Positions 9,467 through 17,238 of a stretch of DNA of 64,000 nt are shown here, one piece after another. The DNA is from Streptomyces sp. NBC_01335 (GTDB lineage: Bacteria; Actinomycetota; Actinomycetes; Streptomycetales; Streptomycetaceae): positions 930,001 through 994,000 of the forward strand of contig NZ_CP108370.1 in assembly GCF_035953295.1 (NCBI RefSeq), read 5' to 3'. Made by a program: the position numbers and the translations under genes. The stretch's first letter is position 1. Every line of letters begins with the position of its first letter. Below the pieces are notes generated by a model, which searched no databases, was not told the origin of the DNA, and worked only from the letters and a program-made list of their open reading frames with translations.

Positions 9467-9716
9467 ACACACGCGACCGGGGGACAGCCCGGAGCGGGGC
9501 AGCACGGCAGGAGGCTACCGAGCGGCAGGGAGCGCGGCCCCGGTCATCCGCGCAGGCCGTCCTGGCCTCACGCAGCGCCACGGAGCGCACGAGGCCCTGC
9601 CCACCTCCCCCAGGCCCGGCCACCGCCATGAGGAGGAGGTCCTCGCCGCGATCCGCACCGGGTCCGCTCACGCCGTCGACGCAATCATCGTTTCGACGAG
9701 TCGATCCGGGAGTAGC

Positions 9717-10487
9717 GTGCTGGTCATGGACTTTCGCACCACCGTTGAGCGCGCTCAGCGCCTGAAGCAGCTGCATGCCGAGCACAAGCCGCTCGTACTG
9801 CCGACCGTGTGGGACGTCTGGTCCGCGCGGACGGCAGCCGACGCCGGGTTCCCCGCGCTGACCATCGGCAGTCATCCGCTCGCCACCTCCCGGGGGGCCG
9901 ACGACCACGAAGGGCAGACCTTCGAGGAGGTGATCGCCGCAGTCCGACCGATCGTCGCAGCGGTCGACATCCCCGTGTCCGTGGACCTGGAGGCCGGGTA
10001 CGGACAAGAGCCCGTGGACCTCATCGCCGGACTCACCGAGGCCGGCGGCGTCGGTCTCAACCTTGAGGACACCGTCCATTCCGACGGCGGACGCGTGCGC
10101 AGCACGCACGAGCACGCGCGGTACATCGCCGGGCTGCGCGCGGCGGCCGACGACGCGGGGATCCCGGTCTGGATCAACGGGCGGACCGACCTCTTCCTCC
10201 TCGCGGAGAAACCCGCCGATGTCCTCGACGAGGTGATCGAGCGCCTGCGGGCCATGGAGGAAGCCGGCGCCGACAGCCTCTACCCCGTGCGTATCCAGGA
10301 CGACGACGATCTGCTCCTGGCCGTGACTGGTTCCGTAGGCGTCCCGGTGAACTCCACCGCTCATCCCGTCAAGCACGACCTCGAACGCTTCCGGCGCCTC
10401 GGTGTCGGCAGGATCACCTACGGCCCGCTGCTGCAAGTCGCGATGACCGACGCGATGAAGAGCGTGCTCGGGCCGTGGGCTCCCTGA
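9717..10487 (+). CDS. Isocitrate lyase/PEP mutase family enzyme
   Basis: The 256-residue protein is a short PEP-mutase/isocitrate-lyase type TIM barrel. It has the phosphate/metal-binding strand PVSVDLEAGYG, the VGLNLEDTVH segment with conserved Glu-Asp, and WINGRTDLFL. Family members break C-C bonds of 2-methylisocitrate-, oxaloacetate- or phosphonopyruvate-like acids; the short actinobacterial members are mostly uncharacterised. A GTG at 9717 lies four bases behind GGGAG; the ATG at 9726 is an equally plausible start. It is transcribed alone, so a link to the aromatic genes is only positional. Confidence 0.82.
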   Translation: MLVMDFRTTVERAQRLKQLHAEHKPLVLPTVWDVWSARTAADAGFPALTIGSHPLATSRGADDHEGQTFEEVIAAVRPIVAAVDIPVSVDLEAGYGQEPVDLIAGLTEAGGVGLNLEDTVHSDGGRVRSTHEHARYIAGLRAAADDAGIPVWINGRTDLFLLAEKPADVLDEVIERLRAMEEAGADSLYPVRIQDDDDLLLAVTGSVGVPVNSTAHPVKHDLERFRRLGVGRITYGPLLQVAMTDAMKSVLGPWAP

Positions 10488-10747
10488 CGGGCTGAGCGTG
10501 CGGCGGGTCCTCGATGGGGCGCCCTGTCGCGCGGGGCGCACCCGTCCGGCCCCATCGCCCCAGCCAGGACGCATCGGGACTCAGGACGCAGGCGGGTGGC
10601 GGGCCGACCGAGCTGCAGGGAAGGGCGTGGGCCTCGCGTCTGCGTCTCCCCCACCGGCACGGCGCGGTTCGACCGGATTCGTTGCGCAGAGGATGTCCGG
10701 CGACGGCAGGGGCCGGCAGCGGGCCCTTGCCGTCACCCCGTCGTCCG

Positions 10748-10963
10748 TCAGAGTGGCAGCTTGCGCTTCTTCCGCCGCCGCCTCTCGCTGAAGGCGGTCA
10801 GGGTGAAGACCGCCGCGATCGCGACGGCGAACGGTAGGGAGCCGAGAACGTCCGTGGTGGCCAGGGTCTCCACGAGACAGAAGAGCACGCCCATGATCAA
10901 ACCTGTACGGATGGGATGCCTTGCAGCCCACTTGCGCGTGTGGGTGCGCGGGTCGGAGAACAC
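10748..10963 (-). CDS. Small two-helix membrane protein of unknown function
   Basis: A 71-residue protein is predicted from the GTG at 10963, which follows GGGAGG by nine bases. Longer in-frame extensions were rejected because they have no ribosome site and are proline/arginine-rich shadow sequence. It contains two hydrophobic helices (TGLIMGVLFCLVETLA and GSLPFAVAIAAVFTLTAF) and ends in a very basic tail (RRRRKKRKLPL), so both termini probably face the cytoplasm. I recognise no family. It stands alone, convergent with the gene at 9717. Confidence 0.6.
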   Translation of the reverse strand: MFSDPRTHTRKWAARHPIRTGLIMGVLFCLVETLATTDVLGSLPFAVAIAAVFTLTAFSERRRRKKRKLPL

Positions 10964-11690
10964 GCTTCGTACCCTCCCGTCTTGAGAAGTCAGGCCAGTG
11001 GTGGAAGGCCCTGCGGCCTCCTCGTCACGGTGTGCGGGCACCTCGGACACCGGCCCTCCCACCGCGGTAGTACTTCCTGCTGTTTCCGGCACAGCGTCCC
11101 ACCAGCCCGTCCCGGGCTCCGCGCCGGCTACCGGCCCGGTATCCGCCCACGGGACGCTTGCGCTTTTCGTCCCGTAGCGGTGGGCGACCCATCCGGCGAC
11201 GGCCCCATGCGGCCGCCCGGGCGGAGGCAACGCCCTCGGGAGCATCGTCGGCCGCGAGCCAGCGCCCCCGCGCGACGAGTTGGACGCCCGCGTGGCCCAG
11301 GTGCGCACATCCCCGCAGCGCTCACAGGGCGGGTGGCGACACCGCCGGCCGAGGACTGACCGGCGGCCGACCCGCCCGGCGGCCGTTCCTGGCCATCTCC
11401 CGGCCCGGCCGGTGGGGCGCCTCGGCGGGAAAGGCGGGCTTGCCGGGTGCGGGGGCGGAGTGAATCCGTCTGTCGCGGGGCGGTTCTCGCAGGGTGGCGG
11501 AGTGGCGGCCCGGATGGGAGGGGTGATCTCGTGTGCGGGCAAGGAGGATTCCGGACATCAGGACATCGGCCGGTGCGTACGGGTGCGTATCCAGGCGCAC
11601 TTGGCGCCAACGGGCGATCCACCCAACGATGGATCCGCCGGTGAACGCCCTTCGAGAGCGAGGGCGCCGGTGAGGCGAAGGGAGTCCGCG
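10964..11690. other. Intergenic region upstream of the RiPP-like cluster
   Basis: About 730 bases hold no gene I can support. Several overlapping frames stay open because of GC bias, but none has a ribosome site with codon-like content. The promoter of the peptide gene at 11691 should lie at the right end; no clear -35/-10 pair was recognised. Confidence 0.4.
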
Positions 11691-11774
11691 ATGAACGAGG
11701 GCACCGAGCACGTCGAAGAGGTCCAGGAAGAGGAAATTCCCGAGTTCGCCCTGATGATCGACGTCCCGGACTGA
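11691..11774 (+). CDS. Putative RiPP precursor peptide (27 aa, acidic)
   Basis: A short reading frame of 27 codons starts at an ATG preceded at six bases by GGGAG. The peptide begins MNEGTEHVEEVQEEE and ends IPEFALMIDVPD. Nine of the first eighteen residues are Glu, like many leader peptides, and the hydrophobic C-terminal tail looks like a core. It has no Cys and no Ser, and its only Thr is at position 5. It sits 161 bases before genes for an HExxH protein, a YcaO, a methyltransferase, a P450 and a ferredoxin, all on the same strand, which is the basis for calling it a precursor. A chance reading frame cannot be excluded. Confidence 0.65.
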   Translation: MNEGTEHVEEVQEEEIPEFALMIDVPD

Positions 11775-11935
11775 TCCCCCGCCCGGCAGAGCTGCCGGAC
11801 AGCAGGGGAACAGCCGGCAAGGCGCGCGTGCGGCGGGCTCACGGGCCCGCCGCACGCTGCCGTCCCGGACAGGGACACCCCTTTGGGGGAGGCGCCCCGA
11901 GGCGGGGGACAAAGGACAGCGAGAAGGGGACTCTC

Positions 11936-12913
11936 ATGCGCGTTCAGCCGGATGCCGGGGAAGCCGCGGGCGACCGGGCGGCCCTCCTGGGACGGATGCG
12001 GGCCGTGCTGGACCGGGCAGGTGTCGAGGCCCCGCCCGACGCCCGGCTGCGCCACCCGGCGGCCGTCGAGGTGGTCCACCGGGTGCAGGGCGAACTGCGC
12101 GCCGGACCGCTCCACGCCGACCGGCTGCGGGCCGCGGCAGCCGGGTTCGACCGGCTGCCGGCCTCCGGCTGTGCGCCCGCCGTTCCCCGAGGTCATCTGC
12201 ACCGCAGCGTGGCACGGGCCCTGCGCTCCATCCCACCTCGCACGCGACCCGACGGGCAGCCCGTGACGGCCGAGGTCGCGGAGTGGCGGACACCCGAACG
12301 CGACGTGCTCGTCGAGGCGTTGGAGGTGCTGGACACCGTCTGGCCGCAGAGCGCCGACGAGACCCGCGAGACGGTCGCCGAGGTCGCCCTGCTGGACGGC
12401 GACGCGATCGACGGTTACACCGACTTCACCATCCACGGTGCCGTCCTCCTCAACCGGAGCCGCCTCGCCGTCGGCCGGGACGGGCTGCCCGGGGTGGTGC
12501 GCTGCGCCGAGGCCCTCGTGCACGAGGGCACCCACACGCGGTGCAATGCCGCCGCTTCCCGCAGGCCGTTCCTGGTGCCGGCCGGTGGCCCGGAGGGGGC
12601 GCCGCGCGGGGCAGGGGGGACGGAGATCCTGGTGGCGACTCCGCTGCGCGCGGATCCGAGGCCGCTGACCGGGCTGTTCCAGCAGGTGGTGGTTCTGGCC
12701 CGGAGCGTGGAGTTCTACCGGCGGCTGGTGGCCGGCGGGTCGGCCGGCTCCGGATCGTGGGACGGCGCCTCGGCGGCCGGGGCGCGGCGCGCGCTGCTGC
12801 GGAAGGGCGGGCTCCAGGCCGTGGCGACCCTGTCCGTGCACGCGGGCGCCCTGACGGAGGAGGGCGTGCGGGTCCTGGACGAGTGCGCCGTCATCCTCCG
12901 GTCCGCCGCATGA
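11936..12913 (+). CDS. HExxH-motif putative peptide-modifying enzyme
   Basis: The 325-residue protein has a single HExxH motif at residues 196-200 (LVHEGTHTRCNAA) preceded by DGYTDFTIHGAVLLNRSR. This layout matches the HEXXH-motif domain family found in FxSxx-type and other RiPP gene clusters, some members of which are described as 2-oxoglutarate-dependent peptide beta-hydroxylases rather than proteases. The ATG at 11936 follows GAAGGGG by six bases. Its stop overlaps the start of the YcaO gene (ATGA). I infer that it hydroxylates a side chain of the 27-residue peptide upstream; a protease role is the main alternative. No signal peptide or membrane helix is seen. Confidence 0.72.
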   Translation: MRVQPDAGEAAGDRAALLGRMRAVLDRAGVEAPPDARLRHPAAVEVVHRVQGELRAGPLHADRLRAAAAGFDRLPASGCAPAVPRGHLHRSVARALRSIPPRTRPDGQPVTAEVAEWRTPERDVLVEALEVLDTVWPQSADETRETVAEVALLDGDAIDGYTDFTIHGAVLLNRSRLAVGRDGLPGVVRCAEALVHEGTHTRCNAAASRRPFLVPAGGPEGAPRGAGGTEILVATPLRADPRPLTGLFQQVVVLARSVEFYRRLVAGGSAGSGSWDGASAAGARRALLRKGGLQAVATLSVHAGALTEEGVRVLDECAVILRSAA

Positions 12914-14115
12914 CGGCATGGACACCGCAGGTCTTCACGCCGTGGCCCGCGCACCCGGGTGTTCTGATGGCACGGGTCGCAGCCCGGTCCGCCGCCTTCG
13001 ACGGTACGAGCGCGGCGGGCGGCGCGTCGGTGCTGGTCGGCAGCGCCGCCGGGCACGACCGTGACCGGGTGGTGCTCGGCGCCCGGGGCGAGCTGCTGGA
13101 GCGGCTCGGCAACGTCCTCGCCGGGCGCGAGGCGGAGGCGGCGGCCGGGACGCCCGCGGGGACGGTCGGCACCCGCCACGAGCTGGCCGGTGCGGGAGTC
13201 CTGGTACTGGCACCGGAGGAGCGTCCGGAAGGGCGCCGGCTCTGGGTGCGCGGGCGCACGCACCGGGGCGAGCCCGTGCTCGTCGCGGCAGGCGCCGCGT
13301 TCCTCCAGCACCGCCCGCCGCCCGGCTGTGAGCGCCTGCCCAGGACCGGTTCCACGGGTGTCGCCTCGCACCCGGACCCTGAGGCGGCGGCCCGGCACGC
13401 CGCCTGGGAGGTCCTGGAACGCGATCTCGTACGCAGGAGCTGGTTCGGGCTCACCGAGGGCGCGCCGCGCCGAGTCCGGGCGGTGCTGCCCCCGGCGCTC
13501 GCCGAACTCGCCCGGGACCAGGCGTTCCTGGTGACGGCCTTTCTGCTGCCCGCGCCCGCCGGGGCGGCCTGTGCCGTCGCCTGCGTGCACCGCGTCGACG
13601 GCACCGGCCAGACCTTCGGGGCTCGCTGCGGCCCCGGCACCTCGGTGCCCGAGCTGGTCGAGAAGGCGGTGTACGAGGCGCTGATGGTGCGCTGGAGCAT
13701 GGGCACCGAGGTCGCCCGTCGCACCTGGGAGCAGTGGCGCGGTCAGAGCCCGCCCACCACCGCGGTGCAGCACGCGCTGTGGGCGTACCACCGGCAGGAC
13801 AGCCTGCGCCTGTGGGGGGTGGCGCGGGAGTCGGGCGACGGCCCCTCGCAGGCGCCTCCCGCGGGGGCACCGGACGCGCCCCCGGACGTGCCCGCGGAGC
13901 GGCCGTTTCCCGCCGACGCCGACGCCGGTCCGGGGTCCGGCGCCGTCGATCCCGTCCGCGTGCTCGCCGGACACACCGGCCGGGACGTGGTGCTCGTCGA
14001 CACCACCGGGAGGCCCGCCCGCGAGGCGGGAGTCCGGGTGGTGCGCGTACTCGCCCCCGGCGCGCGGCAGTTGCCCAGCGGTACGGGTCCCGGTCACCCC
14101 CACCCCTTTGGTTAG
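12910..14115 (+). CDS. Stand-alone YcaO-domain protein
   Basis: The 401-residue protein has the paired glutamate motifs of YcaO ATP-binding enzymes: GELLER at residues 60-65, WEVLER at 166-171 after STGVASHPDPEAAARH, and a third block VYEALMVRW at 254-262 after a GARCGPGTS stretch. The C-terminus is Pro-rich (HPHPF). YcaO enzymes activate backbone amides with ATP to make azolines, thioamides or amidines in RiPPs. No E1-like, ocin-ThiF or TfuA partner is fused or adjacent, so substrate recognition must be built in or supplied by another protein. Start overlaps the HExxH gene. Confidence 0.8.
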   Translation: MTAWTPQVFTPWPAHPGVLMARVAARSAAFDGTSAAGGASVLVGSAAGHDRDRVVLGARGELLERLGNVLAGREAEAAAGTPAGTVGTRHELAGAGVLVLAPEERPEGRRLWVRGRTHRGEPVLVAAGAAFLQHRPPPGCERLPRTGSTGVASHPDPEAAARHAAWEVLERDLVRRSWFGLTEGAPRRVRAVLPPALAELARDQAFLVTAFLLPAPAGAACAVACVHRVDGTGQTFGARCGPGTSVPELVEKAVYEALMVRWSMGTEVARRTWEQWRGQSPPTTAVQHALWAYHRQDSLRLWGVARESGDGPSQAPPAGAPDAPPDVPAERPFPADADAGPGSGAVDPVRVLAGHTGRDVVLVDTTGRPAREAGVRVVRVLAPGARQLPSGTGPGHPHPFG

Positions 14116-14123
14116 GAGCCCCC

Positions 14124-14924
14124 ATGGCCACCATCGTGCCCCCGGACCACGGGTCCGTGAACGCCGAGCCGCCGCGCGCGGAGCCCCGGATCGCCGGGCC
14201 CGCGTACGCCGCCGAGTTCGCCGGGGACTACGACCGCTGGTTCGGCAAGCCGAACATCAGCGCGTCCACCGTCGACGCGCTCGACGACCTGGCCGCACTC
14301 GCCGGTGCCGGGCGACCGGTGCTCGAACTCGGCATCGGCACCGGGCGGATCGCGCTCCCGCTGCGCGCACGCGGGATCGACGTGCACGGGATCGACGGCT
14401 CCCCGGCCATGGTGCGGCAGCTCCGGGAGAAACCGGGCGGCACCGAAGTCCCCGTCACGCTGGGGGACTTCTCCGAGGTCCCGGTGACCGGGGAGTTCGG
14501 AGTCGTCTATCTCGCGGCGGGAACCTTCTTCGAACTGCCCGACCAGGAGGCGCAGTCACGCTGCTTCGAGAAGGTCGTGCCCCGTCTGGCCCCCGGTGGC
14601 CTCTTCGTCTTCGACGCGCACGTCCCCGAGCAGCTCGCCGCACACGCGCAGGGCGCCGAGGTCGTCTCCGAGGGCGAGGACCACCTGGTGCTCTGCTACC
14701 GCAGGATCGACGCCTCGGCGCAGCGGTACCGCTCGCACTACGTCATCCACGAGGCGGGCTCCACCCGGCACCTGCGGGTCGAGTTCCGGTACGCGGCCCA
14801 CGGCGAGCTGGACCTGATGGCCGGGCGGGCCGGGCTGCGCCTCAAGGAGCGCTGGGGAAGCTGGGCGGGCGCGCCCTTCACCCGCGACAGCGCGTACCAC
14901 GTCTCGGTGTACGAGCACGCCTGA
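14124..14924 (+). CDS. Class I SAM-dependent methyltransferase
   Basis: The 266-residue protein shows motif I for SAM binding (PVLELGIGTGRIALPL, residues 65-80), the acidic end of strand 2 (IDVHGIDGSPAMV) and a later LAPGGLFVFDAH strand. The ATG follows TAGGAG closely and lies nine bases behind the YcaO stop, so it is co-transcribed with the putative RiPP genes. It probably O- or N-methylates the modified peptide; carboxylates of the core (Asp or the C-terminus) are attractive targets. The target atom cannot be deduced. Confidence 0.82.
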   Translation: MATIVPPDHGSVNAEPPRAEPRIAGPAYAAEFAGDYDRWFGKPNISASTVDALDDLAALAGAGRPVLELGIGTGRIALPLRARGIDVHGIDGSPAMVRQLREKPGGTEVPVTLGDFSEVPVTGEFGVVYLAAGTFFELPDQEAQSRCFEKVVPRLAPGGLFVFDAHVPEQLAAHAQGAEVVSEGEDHLVLCYRRIDASAQRYRSHYVIHEAGSTRHLRVEFRYAAHGELDLMAGRAGLRLKERWGSWAGAPFTRDSAYHVSVYEHA

Positions 14925-15007
14925 CCGGCCCGACCGCACCCACGACGGGCCCGCAGTCCGCCGACCGCAGGCCCACCGGCCAACGCCGCGACACCGCTGG
15001 AGGCACG

Positions 15008-16267
15008 ATGACCGAGACCGACGCCCGTACGGAAACGGGTGGGGAACCCCGGGAAACCCTGCGGTCCTTTCCCCTGAAGGTGCCCGAGGGGCTCGGCCCC
15101 ATCCCCGAACTGGCCGAGCTCCGCAGACGGGAGCCGGTCGTTCGGGTCCGGGTGCCCAGCGGCGGCACCGCCTGGCTGGTGACGCGGCACGCCGATGTCC
15201 GCAAGGTGCTGGCCGACCCCCGTTTCAGCCGAAGGCGCGCGAGCCGGGGTCCCGCCGGACCGGGCGGGGGCGCCCCGAGGCGCACAGCGCTGCCCGACTC
15301 GATCCTGGCCGCCGACCCGCCCGAGCACTCCCGGCTGCGCAAGCTCGTCGCGCCCTCGCTCACCGCACGCAGGACGGAGGCGATGAGGGCGGACATCGCA
15401 CGGCTCGCGGACTCCCTGCTGACCGATGTCGCCGAGCAGGGTCCCGGTGCCGACCTCGTGCCGCACTTCACCCGGCCCCTGCCGCTGACCGTCATCTGCG
15501 ATCTGCTCGGTACGCCGAGGGTCGACGCCGAACGCCTCGACGCCTGGGACAACATCCTGCGCAGCGTCACCGCGCGCAACGCCGAAGTCAGCGCGGTCGT
15601 GGCGGAGATGAGCGACTACCTCGCCCGGCTCCTGGCGGTGAAGCGCGCCCACCCCGGCAACGACATGCTGAGTGTCCTCATCGCGGCCAGGGACGACGAG
15701 GACCGTTTGAGCGAAGGCGAGCTGATCTCCTTCTGCATCGTGCTGCTGGCCGGAGGCTACGGCACCACGGCGGACCGGCTTGCGGGTCTCGTCCATCTCC
15801 TGCTCCAGAATCCGCCAGGGACGGCCGGGCGAGCGGGGGCGGAGCCGGAGCGGTACGCGCTGCTCCGCCGCGATCCCGGCCTCGTCCCCGGCGCGGTGGA
15901 GGAGCTGCTGCGGTACGCGCAGGCCAGCGTGGGGTCGAACATGCGGGTCGCCACCGAGCCCGTGCGCCTGGGAGATGTGACGGTCGCCGAAGGGGAGACC
16001 GTCATCGCGCTCATGTCCTCCGCCAACCACGACGAGACGGTGTACGAGGAGCCCGAGCTGCTCGACCTCACCCGGGCCGCGCCCGCGCACCTCGCCTTCG
16101 GCCACGGCGCCCACTTCTGCGTCGGCGCCCAACTCGCCCGCATCCAGCTCCAAGAGGCGTTGACCGCCCTGACCCGCCGATTCCCCACCCTCCACGCGGC
16201 CGCGCCGCCCGCCTGGAAGGGCGACCGGATCACCCGCGCCCCGCGCACTCTTCCGGTCGCCTGGTGA
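15008..16267 (+). CDS. Cytochrome P450 with atypical I-helix
   Basis: The 419-residue protein is a bacterial class I P450. It has the heme loop FGHGAHFCVGAQLAR with ligand Cys371, the K-helix ExxR in VEELLRY, and an I-helix that reads AGGYGTT at residues 248-254. The usual acidic residue of the acid-alcohol pair is replaced by Gly252, which is uncommon and points to altered oxygen activation or non-hydroxylation chemistry. A ferredoxin gene follows eight bases after the stop. Its place in the cluster suggests oxidation or cross-linking of the peptide core. A residue-rich Gly/Pro/Arg loop near position 80 is typical of actinomycete P450s. Confidence 0.9.
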   Translation: MTETDARTETGGEPRETLRSFPLKVPEGLGPIPELAELRRREPVVRVRVPSGGTAWLVTRHADVRKVLADPRFSRRRASRGPAGPGGGAPRRTALPDSILAADPPEHSRLRKLVAPSLTARRTEAMRADIARLADSLLTDVAEQGPGADLVPHFTRPLPLTVICDLLGTPRVDAERLDAWDNILRSVTARNAEVSAVVAEMSDYLARLLAVKRAHPGNDMLSVLIAARDDEDRLSEGELISFCIVLLAGGYGTTADRLAGLVHLLLQNPPGTAGRAGAEPERYALLRRDPGLVPGAVEELLRYAQASVGSNMRVATEPVRLGDVTVAEGETVIALMSSANHDETVYEEPELLDLTRAAPAHLAFGHGAHFCVGAQLARIQLQEALTALTRRFPTLHAAAPPAWKGDRITRAPRTLPVAW

Positions 16268-16274
16268 CGCGCCG

Positions 16275-16502
16275 ATGACCTCCCGGATCATCCTCGACCG
16301 GCAGCTGTGCATCGGTTCCGGGATGTGCGCCGCAACGGCCCCCGAACACTTCGTCCTCGACGCCGACCGCCGCTCCCGCCTGCTGCCCGGTGCGGCTGGA
16401 CCTGACGAGCGCGTCGAGGACGCGGTGCTGCTCTGCCCGATGGAGGCAATCGCTCTGCGGGAAGAGCCGCCGGAAGGGGCTCCCCCGCACGCCGAGGGGT
16501 GA
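16275..16502 (+). CDS. [3Fe-4S] ferredoxin, redox partner of the P450
   Basis: This 75-residue ferredoxin has three cluster cysteines, Cys12 and Cys18 in LCIGSGMC and Cys54 in LLCPMEAI, with a Gly/Ser at the position where a fourth Cys would be in [4Fe-4S] proteins. That is the pattern of Streptomyces P450-associated [3Fe-4S] ferredoxins. It lies directly behind the P450 gene and ends the putative RiPP operon. Confidence 0.92.
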   Translation: MTSRIILDRQLCIGSGMCAATAPEHFVLDADRRSRLLPGAAGPDERVEDAVLLCPMEAIALREEPPEGAPPHAEG

Positions 16503-16855
16503 CGGCCGAAACGGGCACGGGCACGGGAGCGGAACACCGGTCAGACGGGCGCGGCGGCCCGCTGCCACGAGTGTCTACGGTCACCGGCCCTCGGCCGCGT
16601 GCGCGGGTGCCGGGTCCCACGGGTGGAGCTGGTGGGCCGCGAGAGCACCGAGCCGTACGACGCCGACGCGTACGGCCAAGAGCTGGCCCGAACGACTTCG
16701 CCCGGAGCGACGCGTGGCGGGTCGGGATCCTGCTGCGCCAAGCCCATCAGCGGAAACACCAGGGGCTGCACGGAGGTTGCCCGGTCGTCGCGGTCGTTCC
16801 GGTCGGTGTGGCCGCACTGGGAGCATTGCCTGCTGGTGCAGGGCGGACAGTGGAC

Positions 16856-16944
16856 GGTTCACCTCCGCTCGCGCGGAGAGCACTGGTGGTTTGTTGTCCG
16901 CGGACAACAAACTCACGGTTCACCTCCGCTCGCGCGGAGAGCAC
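16856..16944 (-). CRISPR. Two-repeat, one-spacer CRISPR array (type I-E-like repeat)
   Basis: Two identical 28-base repeats lie at 16856-16883 and 16917-16944, separated by a 33-base spacer. Read on the minus strand the repeat begins GTGCTCTCCGCGCGAGCGG, with a six-base stem around a four-base loop, closely resembling known actinobacterial type I-E repeats. The leader would lie to the right, in the AT-richer stretch after 16944. The spacer contains a perfect 24-base palindrome at 16889-16912. No cas gene is present in the window. The rest of 16503-17238 holds no supported gene. Confidence 0.72.
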
Positions 16945-17238
16945 CCCTTCGCGACCTGCGCTTATCCGACCGCTTTGCTGTTGCTTTGCCGAGCGTCGTC
17001 GCGCATGCTTCTCGTTCTCATTTCGTCGCGCAGCGAGTGTAAGGCGCACCTCTCACGCCGGTGCGACGTTTGACCAAGTGAGGCGGTGACCAGTGCGTTC
17101 GACATCCACCGAACGACCGCAGCCGGACCCCCAGAGAAGCATGCCGTCCGGGCGTCGAAGTCGACGCCCATGATCAGCGGTACACGTGCGGCCCGGCGGA
17201 TTCGGGCCAGGGTTGGGACTTGGAGTCCGCCTCTTCGA

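Noticed and set aside
10964..11542. In-frame upstream extension of the small membrane protein
   Set aside because: The extension is Pro/Arg/Gly-rich with no start signal, while the GTG at 10963 has a strong ribosome site directly before the membrane helices.
13451..14134. Minus-strand frame opposite the YcaO and methyltransferase genes
   Set aside because: Arg/Pro-rich antisense shadow; considered as a second cluster gene but it has no motif or ribosome site.
16962..17171. 69-codon minus-strand frame to the right of the first CRISPR array
   Set aside because: No ribosome site, no family likeness, and it covers the probable array leader. Considered as a cas2 remnant, but no similarity was seen.
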